From NCBI RefSeq assembly GCF_021917145.1, contig NC_061061.1, positions 16,407,610 through 16,471,609 of the forward strand: 64,000 nucleotides of DNA, written 5' to 3'. This DNA is from Hypomesus transpacificus. Lineage: Eukaryota > Chordata > Actinopteri > Osmeriformes > Osmeridae. Positions 36,476 through 48,700 of the stretch are shown piece after piece. The translations under genes were made by a program, and so were the position numbers. Numbering within the stretch: the stretch's first letter is position 1; every line of letters starts with the position of its first letter. The notes beneath the pieces are model-generated. The model worked only from the letters and a program-made list of their open reading frames with translations, was not told the DNA's origin and ran no database searches.

Positions 36476-39400
36476 CGATCAAGAACAGACGGGCAGAGCT
36501 TAAATAAGGAGTAGAAAATGATACGCTCACACATTGGCAATTTTAGACCCTTTTCAGGAGTGCTCAAGCACCCCTAAATTTAATCTCAGCACCCCTAAAA
36601 GTAATAATAATTAAAAAATTACAAATTATTGTTTATTATCATTTGATGCTGGTAGTTCATGAAGAAAGGGACATCCTTAGTTTTTTCATTCATTCAATAT
36701 TTGGCATAATAATATAATACAATTAATTGTTATCCAGTGAAATTAGGGATTTATTAGCAAGGGGGTTTAGCACTTTTGCAAGGCACTGTATTCATGTCAC
36801 ATTCTCATTGGGGGCTGAGCACGTCTGATCCTAGAATCGCCCCTGCGCTCACATCTACGTTCAGATTAAAGTCAGGTACACGTGACTTCCCCTGCCATAC
36901 CTGGAGGCGGTAGCAGTCTTTCTTGTCGCTCTGTGAGTTGCTGAGGCAGGCTGCTGTCTCTGTGTTGTTCTGGCAGGGGCAACCTGTGCCGTCGTTCTCA
37001 TTACACGTGTCCGCGTGGCCGTTACACTGACACCTGCAGGCACGGGGGGGACATGACACCTTTCAGATTCATTCATAACCAACGAAAACGTAAAGACTCT
37101 AGGGGGTTTTATATTGGGCAAACAACCAAAACTGGGCCCCTAGATCTAATGACAGATGGGGAATAGATATATATATATATATTCAGATGAACGCCGGCTT
37201 GGTTCTGCCGGCTAGGAACTCACTTGTCGCACTTCCCCTGGAGCAGGAAGAAGCCGCTGAGACAGCTCTCACACTTGTCCCCCACGCTGTTGTTCTGACA
37301 GCTCACACAGACTGCGCTGTCCTCCGTGGGGCCCTCCGACACCCACTGCAAGATCTGGGAGGGGAGGGGGGGAACACGGAAGGGGGGCGGGGCATGAGAA
37401 CGAGCAGCGAAGTGTCGCACACGACCCAGACGCAGCGTTTCAGACGGCTTGTCGAAGGCACGAGACAGTCGGGAGGAACCGAAAAGAAAAAACACAAAGA
37501 AACACGCCTCTACACGTCTCCTCCACGTGTCACGCGCGTTCTTTACACACGTTCTTTATACATTTACATTTAGTCATTTAGCAGACGCTCTTATCCAGAG
37601 CGACTTACAGTAAGTACAGGGACATCTCCCTGAGGCAAGTAGGGTGAAGTGCCTTGCCCAAGGACACAACATTATTTGGCACGGCCAGGAATCGAACCAA
37701 CAACCTTCTGAACCTTCGCTGCTCGTTCCTGACCCGCGTTCTTTACACATGTTCTTTACACATGTTCTTTACACATGTTCTTTACACATGTTCTTTACAC
37801 ATGTTCTTTACACATGTTCTTTACACATGTTCTTTACACATGTTCTTTACACATGTTCTTTACACATGTTCTTTACACATGTTCTTTACACATGTTCTTT
37901 ACACATGTTCTTTACACATGTTCTTTACACATGTTCTTTACACATGTTCTTTACACATGTTCTTTACACATGTTCTTTACACATGTTCTTTACACATGTT
38001 CTTTACACATGTTCTTTACACATGTTCTTTACACATGTTCTTTACACATGTTCTTTACACATGTTCTTTACACATGTTATGCAGCACACAGGGCAGGGCG
38101 TAGACGTGGCGAACACCGGGCTTACTCTGTCAGGGTCGAGCGGGTGGTTGTGGGGGTTCTCCAGTGCCTTCCTGTGCTGGTCCTGGGACAGACACACAGC
38201 ACTGTTCCCCCGGCAGAACTCCCTGCAGGAGCGACATGTTCCCCCGCCCAGGGCCGAGCCCACGTACAGAGGCTTGCACTTCTCACAGTGGGGGCCCTGA
38301 GGGGTGAGGGGGGGGGACACAGCAAAGCAGGGGAGGTCAGCGCATACAACTTAAGAAAAGACAACCTTGTCAGTCTACAGGGCCACTTCACACACACGCA
38401 GTAAGGAAATGAATCTGCTAGAAAGTGTTTTCTGTTATTTGTGCGTGTGTGTGTGTGTGTGAGGGGATGGTAATCAGGGAATAACAGTGTAACTCTGTGA
38501 GTTGTGCTCCTAAACAAAAAGCCAGACAGAAAGAGAGTGACCGGGAGAAAGAGAGAGAGAGAGAGAGAGTGCTGGGCTCATTCCGACACGTTACCATGGT
38601 GTTGTTGTGGCATTCCAGGCACACGTCTGGCCGGGACACGTTGGCACAGTTGCTGTGCTTGTTGCAGCGGCACTGAGAGGAGCAGTTCTCCCCCACGAAG
38701 CCAAAGTGACACTGACACACCCCTGGGGACACGCACGAGCCGTTCACACAGCCCTGCGCACACACCGGCTCACACTGGCCCGACACACTGCAACCAGACG
38801 GGGGGTGGAAGGGGAAATGGTGAGGGAGGGAGGGAAAAAGGGGATGGAAAGAAAGATCGAGGGAATCAGGAGAGACAAAAATGGATAAGAGAGAGAAAAG
38901 TCGGTCAAAGTCATGGAGCAAAACATGTGGTGAGGTGAAGATGTGTGTGTGTGTACCTGCTGAGGAGGTAGCCGTGCTTGCAGGTGCAGTGGTAGCCCTG
39001 AGGCATGTCGTGGCAGTCCTGGGTGCTGTTGCAGTCGTGGTGGCCGTTGGCGCACTCGTCCTCCTCGGGGCAGAACAGGAAGGACCAGCTGCTGTTCCTC
39101 TGGGGGCACACCCCCTCGCTCACACCTAGGAGGGGCGGGGGGGGGGGGGGGACACATGTTACTTGGAGGGCGTTCCCCTTTCAACGCTTTTGGGCTATCC
39201 CGGCTTCCTGTACTGTTCTACGCCTCTGTGTGGTTCAAGGCCCAGTGTTCTCTAAAAGCATCTCTTTTCAGAAGTAATTAGTTGTAAAAAAACAACAAAA
39301 AAGTGTAAATTTTGTTCCTGGCGGTACTGGGCGCCTTCGCCCACACTCACCATCCAGCCCTCCCTGCTGGCAGCGGCCCACCCCATTGGCTCCCCTGGCA

Positions 39401-42400
39401 GCGCACCAGCCACACTGGGGCCTGGCGATGCACTGGGAACACTGGGAGAGCTGGGCACACTGGGGCGAGCAGGAGTCTCCTCTGGACAGCAGGCGTCCGC
39501 ACTGGCCCGCCTCGCAGCGCAGCGGCACGTAGGACGGACTCATGCACTGGAAGGACGGACGGAGGCGGGATTAGAGACCATGTGACCATCCTGATCAAAG
39601 CGATTTGTCTGGGCTTGGGCCCGTGTGGCGTGCGGGGGGAGGGGGACGACGACGACGACGACGCATTACCTGCTGCAGGGCCATGCTCCACACGCAGTGC
39701 TGCCAGCCGCCGTCCGAGCCGTTGGAGTTGAGGCAGAGGGTGCAGTTGCGGAGCTGGTCGCAGGGGGTGGGGCAGGGCAGGGGCGGGGACGACTCCACCT
39801 GCATGGGGGACACGTTGAGGAGGGCGTAGCTGAAGCACGTCCAGTCGTAGGTGGGGTTCACGCTCAGGATGCGCCTGGTCTCTCCTGGAGGAGGGGGGGG
39901 GGGGGAGGGGGTAAGGAGGGAGGGGATACGACACAAAAGGTGTAAGGAAAGAACACACACACACACACGCCCTGACATGGAATGCGAGGCGGTGGTCCAG
40001 CCTCTCTCACGCCCCCTCTCACCCGTGCGTTTGAACTGGCGCGTCCACATGCACTTCCCCGAGGCGGTGCACTTGGGGCAGTCGGAGGCGTCGCAGCTGG
40101 TCTCCGTGCAGTTGCTGGACAGGAAGATCTCCCGCTGGTTGATCCTGCAGTCGTGCTCCGACGTGCAGCTGACGGAGCTGCTGATGCAGGCGCCCTCCGG
40201 ACAGTTGGTGCACCACTTGCAGGGCGGGGCCAGCTGTGGAGGACAGGTGACGGGGAGAGAGGGGCATGGGTCAGAAGCGGGGATCAGATCAGTAGATACC
40301 AAACTGCCTATCCTACACCTGGTATCATGCTGATGACAGTGGTGCATCAGGGTGTGTCATGTGGAGAGAAGTCCACTCAGCTGTAAGGGTACCACTAAGA
40401 TATACCACATTACACTGACATTAGACTAGCTGCCTGTGCCTTTTCGTATTTCGATTTTAAGGTTCTCCTTCTGGTTTTTGAACAGGTACAAAGGCTCAGT
40501 GCCAAAATATTTCGGTGACTGCATTCAGGATCATGTGCCTAGTGAGGACCCTTCGATCCTCCACCGCTTCTCTTGAATGATTCCGAAACCGTAAGAGAAG
40601 CTTCGAGTTGGCTTCCAGCTCCAACACTCACTTTAAACTCGTTTTCAATTTGCCTGCTCTGCCTTTCATTTCTTTTACACTGATAAGTGTTTTGATTATC
40701 CATTGTCATTGCTAGTCTCATCTTTCATGTGCTTTTGTTCGTTTATTTTAAACTTCTATATTATTATTGATCTGTTTTGGCTTGGATTTGACTGGATTAC
40801 TAAGTACGGCACTTTGAGCAGCAATCTGTACGAAAACATGTTTCATAAAAACTTTTGTTGTTGTTCTTCTTATGATTATCATGCACACCAGCAGGCTTTT
40901 CTGGCTATTCCGGCACCTCCCCCCCCCCCTTCCTTTTATGCTGGTAAAAGGAAACGGATCTATATAAACCAGTGCGCCCGGTTTAAAGCACACACTGATT
41001 GAAGTCCGAAACTAGTTCCATTTCATACTAGCAACAATGGTATGTACCTATTACACACATTACAGAGAGACCTTCTAAACAATTCTGAATGCTGGCCATT
41101 TCAGATGTGTGCCTGGTATATGTGCTGACGAGTGTGTGTGTGTGTGTTACCTGGGAGTGGCTAGAGAGGATTCGGGGGTGCCTGGCGAGACACTCGCTGC
41201 AGGTCTTCAGCCTGCGACACTGGTCATGGAGGCGGGGCGTGGGGGAGCAGGACGACTGGCCAATGGCACAGCCGGTCCTGAGACGGGGGAGGGGGGAGGA
41301 GCCAGAGGAGAGAGAGAGATCAACTAAAGCCAACGTTTCCACACATAACACCCCCCCCCCCCCGAGGCTTACATGGGTGAAATCCCTGTTCTAGGGTGTT
41401 CAGGGGGGTCAGGGTGTGTGTGGGTGTTCAGGGGGGTCAGGCTGTCTGGACGCCGTACCTTTCGGCCACATCGGCGGAGGTGCAGCTGCCCCGGCACCAC
41501 ACGCAGCTGCCCGTGGTGCCGTTGCAGGCCTCGGGGGTCAGCAGCAGGGCGCAGGGCTCCGAGGGCACGGTCAGGGTGAGGAGGCGCCCCAGAGTCACCC
41601 CGTTGAACCCCCCCGAGAGGAACAGGCGCCCGTCCCACGCCGCCATGGCCAGGGACACAGAGCGGTTGATCGGTTCGCCCACCGCCGATGCTGCCGGAGG
41701 GGAGAGAGAGAGCAAGAGAGAGAGGGGAAGGGATGGAAAGAGAGAGGGGGCAAGAGAGAGGGGAAGGAATGGAGAGAGAGGGCAAGGGATGGAGAGAGAG
41801 GGGGCAAGAGAGAGAGGGGAAGGGATGGAAAGAGAGAGGGGGCAAGAGAGAGGGGAAGGAATGGAGAGAGAGAGAGGGCAAGGGATGGAAAGAGAGAGAG
41901 GGCAAGAGAGAGGGGAAGGAATGGGGAGCGAGAGAGCAAGAGAGAGGGGAAGGGATGGAGAGAACAAGAGAATAGAAAGGAGGGATGGAGAGAGAGAGAG
42001 ATGGAGAGAGAATGGAGAGAGAGATTTACAAGGTATGAAAGTGAACCTCTTGGATTGGCTCAAAGGATATGCAGCGTGATTGACAGTAGTCTGGACCAGT
42101 TACCAGGCTGTATCCAGGTGTTACAGTTGATCTGGTAGAGGGACACAGAGTTGCTGTAGTCCTCGTCCTCGGTCCTCCCGCCCACTACCACCATGGTGTC
42201 TTTCATCAGGGCCGCTGTGTGGAAGTAACGGAACATGGGCTGGGGAGAAAGAGTAAGAGAGAGATGGAGAGTAATGGAGAGAGAGAGGACATGAGTTTAT
42301 GAGTGATTATGAGGAAAGGTTTAGAGATGTTTCATTCAGTACAGGGAAGACCAGGTGAGGCTGAGTGTGTGTGTGAGGTCACCTACCTTACTGCCCTGTG

Positions 42401-45400
42401 AGGGGACCAGCAGAGACCAGGTGAGGCTGAGTGTGTGTGTGAGGTCACCTACCTTACTGCCCTGTGAGGGGACCAGCAAAGACCAGGTGAGGCTGAGTGT
42501 GTGTGTGAGGTCACCTACCTTACTGCCCTGTGAGGGGACCAGCAAAGACCAGGTGAGGCTGAGTGTGTGTGTGAGGTCACCTACCTTACTGCCCTGTGAG
42601 GGGACCAGCAGAGACCAGGTGAGGCTGAGTGTGTGTGTGAGGTCACCTACCTTACTGCCCTGTGAGGGGACCAGCAGAGACCAGGTGAGGCTGAGTGTGT
42701 GTGTGAGGTCACCTACCTTACTGCCCTGTGAGGGGACCAGCAGAGACCAGGTGAGGCTGAGTGTGTGTGTGAGGTCACCTACCTTACTGCCCTGTGAGGG
42801 GACCAGCAAAGACCAGGTGAGGCTGAGTGTGTGTGTGAGGTCACCTACCTTACTGCCCTGTGAGGGGACCAGCAAAGACCAGGTGAGGCTGAGTGTGTGT
42901 GTGAGGTCACCTACCTTACTGCCCTGTGAGGGGACCAGCAGAGACCAGGTGAGGCTGAGTGTGTGTGTGAGGTCACCTACCTTACTGCCCTGTGAGGGGA
43001 CCAGCAGAGACCAGGTGAGGCTGAGTGTGTGTGTGAGGTCACCTACCTTACTGCCCTGTGAGGGGACCAGCAGAGACCAGGTGAGGCTGAGTGTGTGTGT
43101 GAGGTCACCTACCTTACTGCCCTGTGAGGGGACCAGCAGAGACCAGGTGAGGTTGGGGTAGTACAGACTGTACAGTTCCCCTGAGGGCTCCACTGTCTCC
43201 ACGTTGAAGCGGTAGCCTCCGAACACGTACACGGCGTCAGTCTGCTCGTGGTACACCGCCGAGTGGCCGTACAGGCCTGGGGGAGGAGGGGAGGGGGGAG
43301 GTTAATGTCAGACTGGGAGAACACCACACCTTGTATTTCTCACACTGAGAAGAGATAACTTGCAAAAACACTAAATGCTGACAGCTAACAAACGCATTCA
43401 GCGAGCGAGCTAGCTGCACATGGCTTCCAAGTTTGTCAAAACCCACACAGAGCGCTAAGAGCGCTAACCAGCGTAGCGATGCAGGAAATAAAATCCACCT
43501 GCCACGGTGTTGCACGTGTGGACGCCCTATAAGGTTAGGGGGAAATCCTGGCTGTTCAAGCCTCACCTGTAGGGGGCGTTCCGGTGTGGGGGGCGATGGT
43601 CCAGTTTCCAGAGTGGGGGTTGAACTCCAGCAGGTGGTGGTTGAAGCCGTTCTCTGGAGAATAACCGCCGATGAGCAGCACAGACGAGTCCCTCCGCACC
43701 GTCAGCGAGTGGCCCGCCACTGGGGGCTGCAGCGAGCTCTAGAAGGGAGGAGGAGACAGACCTTGTTAGGGAGTCAGGTGGCTGAGCGGTTAGGGAATCG
43801 GGCTAGTAATCTGAAGGTTGCCTGTTCGATTCCCGGCCCTGCAAAATGACGTTGTGTCCTTGGGCAAGGCACTTCACCCTACTTGCCTCGGGGGAATGTC
43901 CCTGTACTTACTGTAAGTTGCTTTGGATAAGAGCGTCTGCTAAATGACTCAATGGGAATGAAAAGGTTACAGACAAACCAACGAACTCTGACCTTGTACT
44001 GCCTCCACACCAGACTGCTGAGGTTCAGGCTCCACGTGTCATTCGCCACTCCCTTCTGGGTGATCCCGCCCACCACCAGCATGATGTTGTGACTCGGTGA
44101 GAGAGGCTCGCGATTGGCCAGCAGGGCGGAGGCGTGGTAATAGCGAGGTCTGGGGGCGGAGCTCTCGTCCACCGAGCTGGTTAACATCTGAGTCCAGCGA
44201 CGGTCGTTGACCGAGTACCTGAACAACCAATCAGCACGCAGAACAACCAATCAGCACGCCGAACAACCAATCAGCACGCAGAACAACCAATCAGCACGCC
44301 GAACAACCAATCAGCACGCAGACACAGGTTGGAGGAAAGACGTTCACCGTACGGCATGTGATGGTTCATGATAAGGCCGTTTCCTGAGGGGCGGGAAAGG
44401 TTTAGAGTAGAGCTTTCCTCCCACCTGTAAACGTTTCCCAGGATGCCCTCAGACAGAGAGAGTCCCCCGTACATCCACAGGTTCCCCTGGGGCCCAGACA
44501 CCAGGGTGTGGCCCATTCTGTGGAGGAACCTGTGGGCCTGGTTCTGTGGAGAGGGGAAGGACAATACTGTAACACACACTAAGGCGGAATAACGCTGTTG
44601 CAAGAACCAATCATTTCAGTCTTGATGCCCCCCCTTTTTTTATATTTATATATCTGTAACCATAATAATACATTATCATTATAGCAATTTGATTGAAAGT
44701 AGGGGAGTCAGGTGGCTGAGCGGTGAGGGAGTCGGGCTAGTAATCTAAAGGTCGCCAGTTCGATTCCCGGCCAAATGACGTTGTGTCCTTGGGCAAGGCA
44801 CTTCACCCTACTTGCCTCGGGGGGAATGTCCCTGTACTTACTGTAAGTCGCTCTTTGTCTGCTAAATGACTAAATGTAATGTAAATGTAAGTAAGGTTGG
44901 TCAGTGCAGAAGAGATTCTTACCGCCGTGAGCTGTGTGTCCAGTAGAGTTTCCCACACCAGGCTACTGGAGTCCACTGGAGCAGAGCAGTCAGAGCCAGC
45001 CCAGCCCTCAGAGCACACGCACACTCCCAGAGACTGAACACAACCACACGCAGCCGTCAACAGCCGTCAACATCGCTCAGGAGATGGGGAAGTACACGGC
45101 AAACGTGAACAGACAAGGGACGGGTTTCCCAGATTCGTTAAGAAGCTCTTAACGCTCAGAGCTTCTTAGGAGCGCTCTAGAACGTTCCTAAGAAGCTCTT
45201 AGCGTTTATCTGGGAAACCCGGCCAATATCATGAACACACACACAGACAGACACCAACGCACACAGACACACTTGAGTCTCTCTCACCATGTTGCAGGAC
45301 CCCCGGCCCTCTGCTAGCCCACAGTCCTGGGGGCACAGCAGCCTGTCGCAGTGAGGCCCTCCGTAACCGTGGGGACACTGGCACAGGCCCCCGCGGCACT

Positions 45401-45692
45401 GGGCCACCCCCTGGCACACCGGCGCCCCCTCCTCCGTCTCCTCCTGGCCCTGGCGGCAGCGACGCACCCAGAAAGAGGCGTTGAAGCCCTGGGGCCGGTC
45501 CGATGACACGTTGGCCTCGAAGTAGACAGAGATAACACCTGCAGGGGGAGAAGAGAGGATAGAGAGAAAGGATGGCAAGAAGGGAAAGAGAGAGAGAGGA
45601 TAGAGAGAGAAGGAGAGAGAGGATAGAGAGAGAGAGGATGGCGAGAAGGAAAGAGAAAGAGAGAGAGGATAGAGAGAGAAGGAGAGAGAGAG

Positions 45693-45741
<49 letters not shown>

Positions 45742-48700
45742 AGGGGCGGGGGAATTAGAGAATTAGAAGGCACAACCGGGTTTGTAATCCCAGTAGTGTG
45801 ATTCTGTGATGTCTTGGGCATCGACAAAATATCAATATATTTGTGTATGAGGGGCAACTGGACAAATGTCTAATGAAAATGTGTAAAGGTTCTTCAGCTG
45901 AGCCGATGTTACCCGAGGTGGCCTCCACAGTGGTTGGCTGAGTCCGGGTCGTCCCACAGAAAGCACCAATCAGGTTGTGGTCGGAGTGCACCGCCCCGTT
46001 GGCCAGGAATTGAGGCAGGCCGTCAAACACGTAGACATAGGAGCTCTGCGCGCGCGAGAGTCAGCGTGTCAGACAAAGACTCATGGAAATACCCACAGGA
46101 TTGTGTCCTACCTGTACTCATGGTGTGTGTGTGTGTGTGTGTGTCAGTACTCACACTGCACTGCGTCTGGGAGTCAGGGTGCAGGGTGAGAGCCACAGGG
46201 GGACAGAGCTGGCCGGGCAGGCAGGGGGTCAGGGTCTCCGACACGGACAGCACCCACAGGCAGTGGGACAGGCCGCCCCTGCCCCCCACGCCCCCCCGCC
46301 ACCCCAGAGAGGAGGACACGGGCAGGGGGGAGGAGGAGGAGGAGGACAGCAGCACGGAGCGGCCCTGACACTGACGGAAACAGGTGCCGTTATCACTGAA
46401 AGAAGGGGGGGGGGGGGGGGGGGTGGAGAGAGGGGAGAGTGGCAGGTCATGTGTTGACGACATGAAGACCATGAAGACCAGTCCTTCATTACGTATCCAA
46501 CACAACCGAGCAGTCGGACCCAAACGGCGGCAATAACTGCTTCCTCTTGCTTTTCACATTCCATCAACCAGAAGCCTAACTGTAACCGCAGCACGACTGC
46601 AGATTCAGAGTGCATCAGAAGGAGGGCCAACACAGACCGTTCGAGATGCACCCCCACATCCCCTCACCTGGGGTCTCCGTAGTAGCCTGGCAGGCAGGCC
46701 TCGCAGTGGGCCCCCTGGGTGTGGTGTGTGCAGTAGCACTGGCCCGTCTGGTTGTGGCAGTAGCCCTGCTGGGGGTCCCCGTGGCCGTTACACTGGCAGG
46801 GCACGCAGCCTCCCCCGCTGGCCAGAGCCGAGCCAAAGCTCCCCGGGCGACAGTGCTCACACTGGGGCCCCGTGGTCCAATCTGAGGAGGGGGGCGGGAC
46901 GGGGTGGGAATGAACAGACCAATAGAGGGCAGGTTGGGATGAGGATGGACCAATCAAAAACAGGGATCAATGTGGATAGATCTGGAATGCTGGCTCTTTT
47001 ATTTATCTTTTTTTCTTTAAGGAAGGGTCCTGAGCAATACGCCAGCCGGTTTTCGACTTCACGACACCCAATGCCGTCGCTCACCCTGTGAGAGCCCCTT
47101 ACCCTGGCACTGGTCGCAGATGCCTGGAGCGGTGATGCAGGTGCTGTGGAAGTTACAGCCACAGTCCACGTCACACTCCACCCCGCTCAGCACCAGCGTG
47201 GCCGGGTCAGAGGTCCAGCCCAGGGAGCACTCGCACTCGAACCTGGGGCTGCCGCTGCACTGGCCCTCACGACACTCGTTATAGCATCTAGGAGGATGGG
47301 GAGATGGGGGGGGGGGAGAGGGGGGAGAGGGTTAGGTTTGTAGGACAGAGGTGAGAGGGAGAGTGACACACAGAAACGGGTAACAAGGGTGTCATTTCAA
47401 GCATCAAAACACAGCTACCAGCCCGACCGTGAAACCAGACAAAGAAAGCAACCAGTCAGAGAGAGAGAGGGAAAAAGAGAGAAAGACAGACAGAGACAGA
47501 GAGGGGAACAGGAAGAGAAAGACCATTTTCGGGAGCGCTTCCTATATTCCTTTTTCTACCCCGCTTCGGATCCCAGCGTTGTTCCAAATAAACCAAAGGA
47601 GATATGAAGGAGCACTCACGTCTGGTTGCAGTGCAGGGTACCGTCTCCAGTGTAGCCCCTCTCGCAGTGGCACTCGTACGAGGTGGGCGTGTTGACGCAG
47701 GTGGCAAAGGGGTGGCAGTTGTGGAGGCCCAGCCGGCACTCCTCCACGTCAGGGCAGGTGGGGTAGGACCACACGGCCTCCTGGTCCCCCTCCTCCATGT
47801 GCTCCAGCTCCATGTCCATCTCCATGGGCCGCGGGGGGGCCGAGGTCTGGGGCTCGGGGCTGGGAGAGGGGGATGGGAGGAGAGGTTACGGAACGGAGAG
47901 GGGGAGGGGGAGGCACGACCTCTTTATCGTCTGCCTCTGCGGCTGGGGTCATGAGAGAGCCGTTTGGGGAGTGTGACTCAGGGAGCGGTGGTGATGTGGT
48001 AGGTGCTCTGGGGAGTGTGACTGAGGGAGCGGTGGTGATGTGGTAGGTGTTCTGGGGAGTGTGACTGAGGAGCGGTGGTGATGTGGTAGGTGTTCTGGGG
48101 AGTGTGACTGAGGAGCGGTGGTGATGTGGTAGGTGTTCTGCTCTCACCTTGTGGCTCGCACGTCTGCCACGGCGACACTGCAGTTATAGACGGACGCTTC
48201 GTCCAAACCCGCCCAGTCCCCTCTCAGGCACCTGGACACGAACAGAAGGATCCAGAAGAGTTAGACGTGACCAGAAAGCAATTCCTCACATCCGCAGATG
48301 TGTGTGTGCGTCTGTGTTTGGGGGATCTGTGTGTGGGTGTGTGTAGGTCTGTGTGTGTGCGTCTGTGTTTGTGGGTCTGTGTGTGTGTGTCTGTGTGTGT
48401 GTGTGTGTCTGTGTGCGTCTGTGTTTGGGGGATCTGCGTGTGGGTGTGTGTAGGTCTGTGTGTGCGCGTCTGTGTTTGTGGGTCTGTGTGTGTGTGTGTG
48501 TCTGTGTGTGTGTGTGTGTCTGTGTGTGTGTGCGTCTGTGTTTGTGGGTCTGTGTGTGAGTCTGAGTGTGTGTGTGTGTGTGCGTCTGTGTTTGTGGGTC
48601 TGTGTGTGTGCGTGTCCATTACCTGCCGATGGTGGGGTTGTTGTAGTCCCCACACCAGCCACACTGGAAGGTCTCCAGACAGTCAGTGCAGGTAGCCAGG

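Noticed and set aside
35159..36514. 451-codon plus-strand frame
   Set aside because: It is antisense to the conserved last exon of megf8 and arises from its high GC content; the sense frame matches MEGF8 along its whole length.
37739..38079. CRISPR-like array of short repeats
   Set aside because: The units are directly contiguous without unique spacers and lie in an intron of a vertebrate gene.
37644..38404. Open frames of 149-218 codons rich in H, V, L, Y, T and C
   Set aside because: They are produced by the 13-bp VNTR, which is open in three frames.
42355..43161. 268-codon plus-strand repetitive frame
   Set aside because: It is the reverse-strand shadow of the 66-bp minisatellite.
43766..43955. 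tRNA gene call from the A and B boxes
   Set aside because: The boxes belong to a dispersed SINE head followed by a common body and tail; there is no intact cloverleaf gene.
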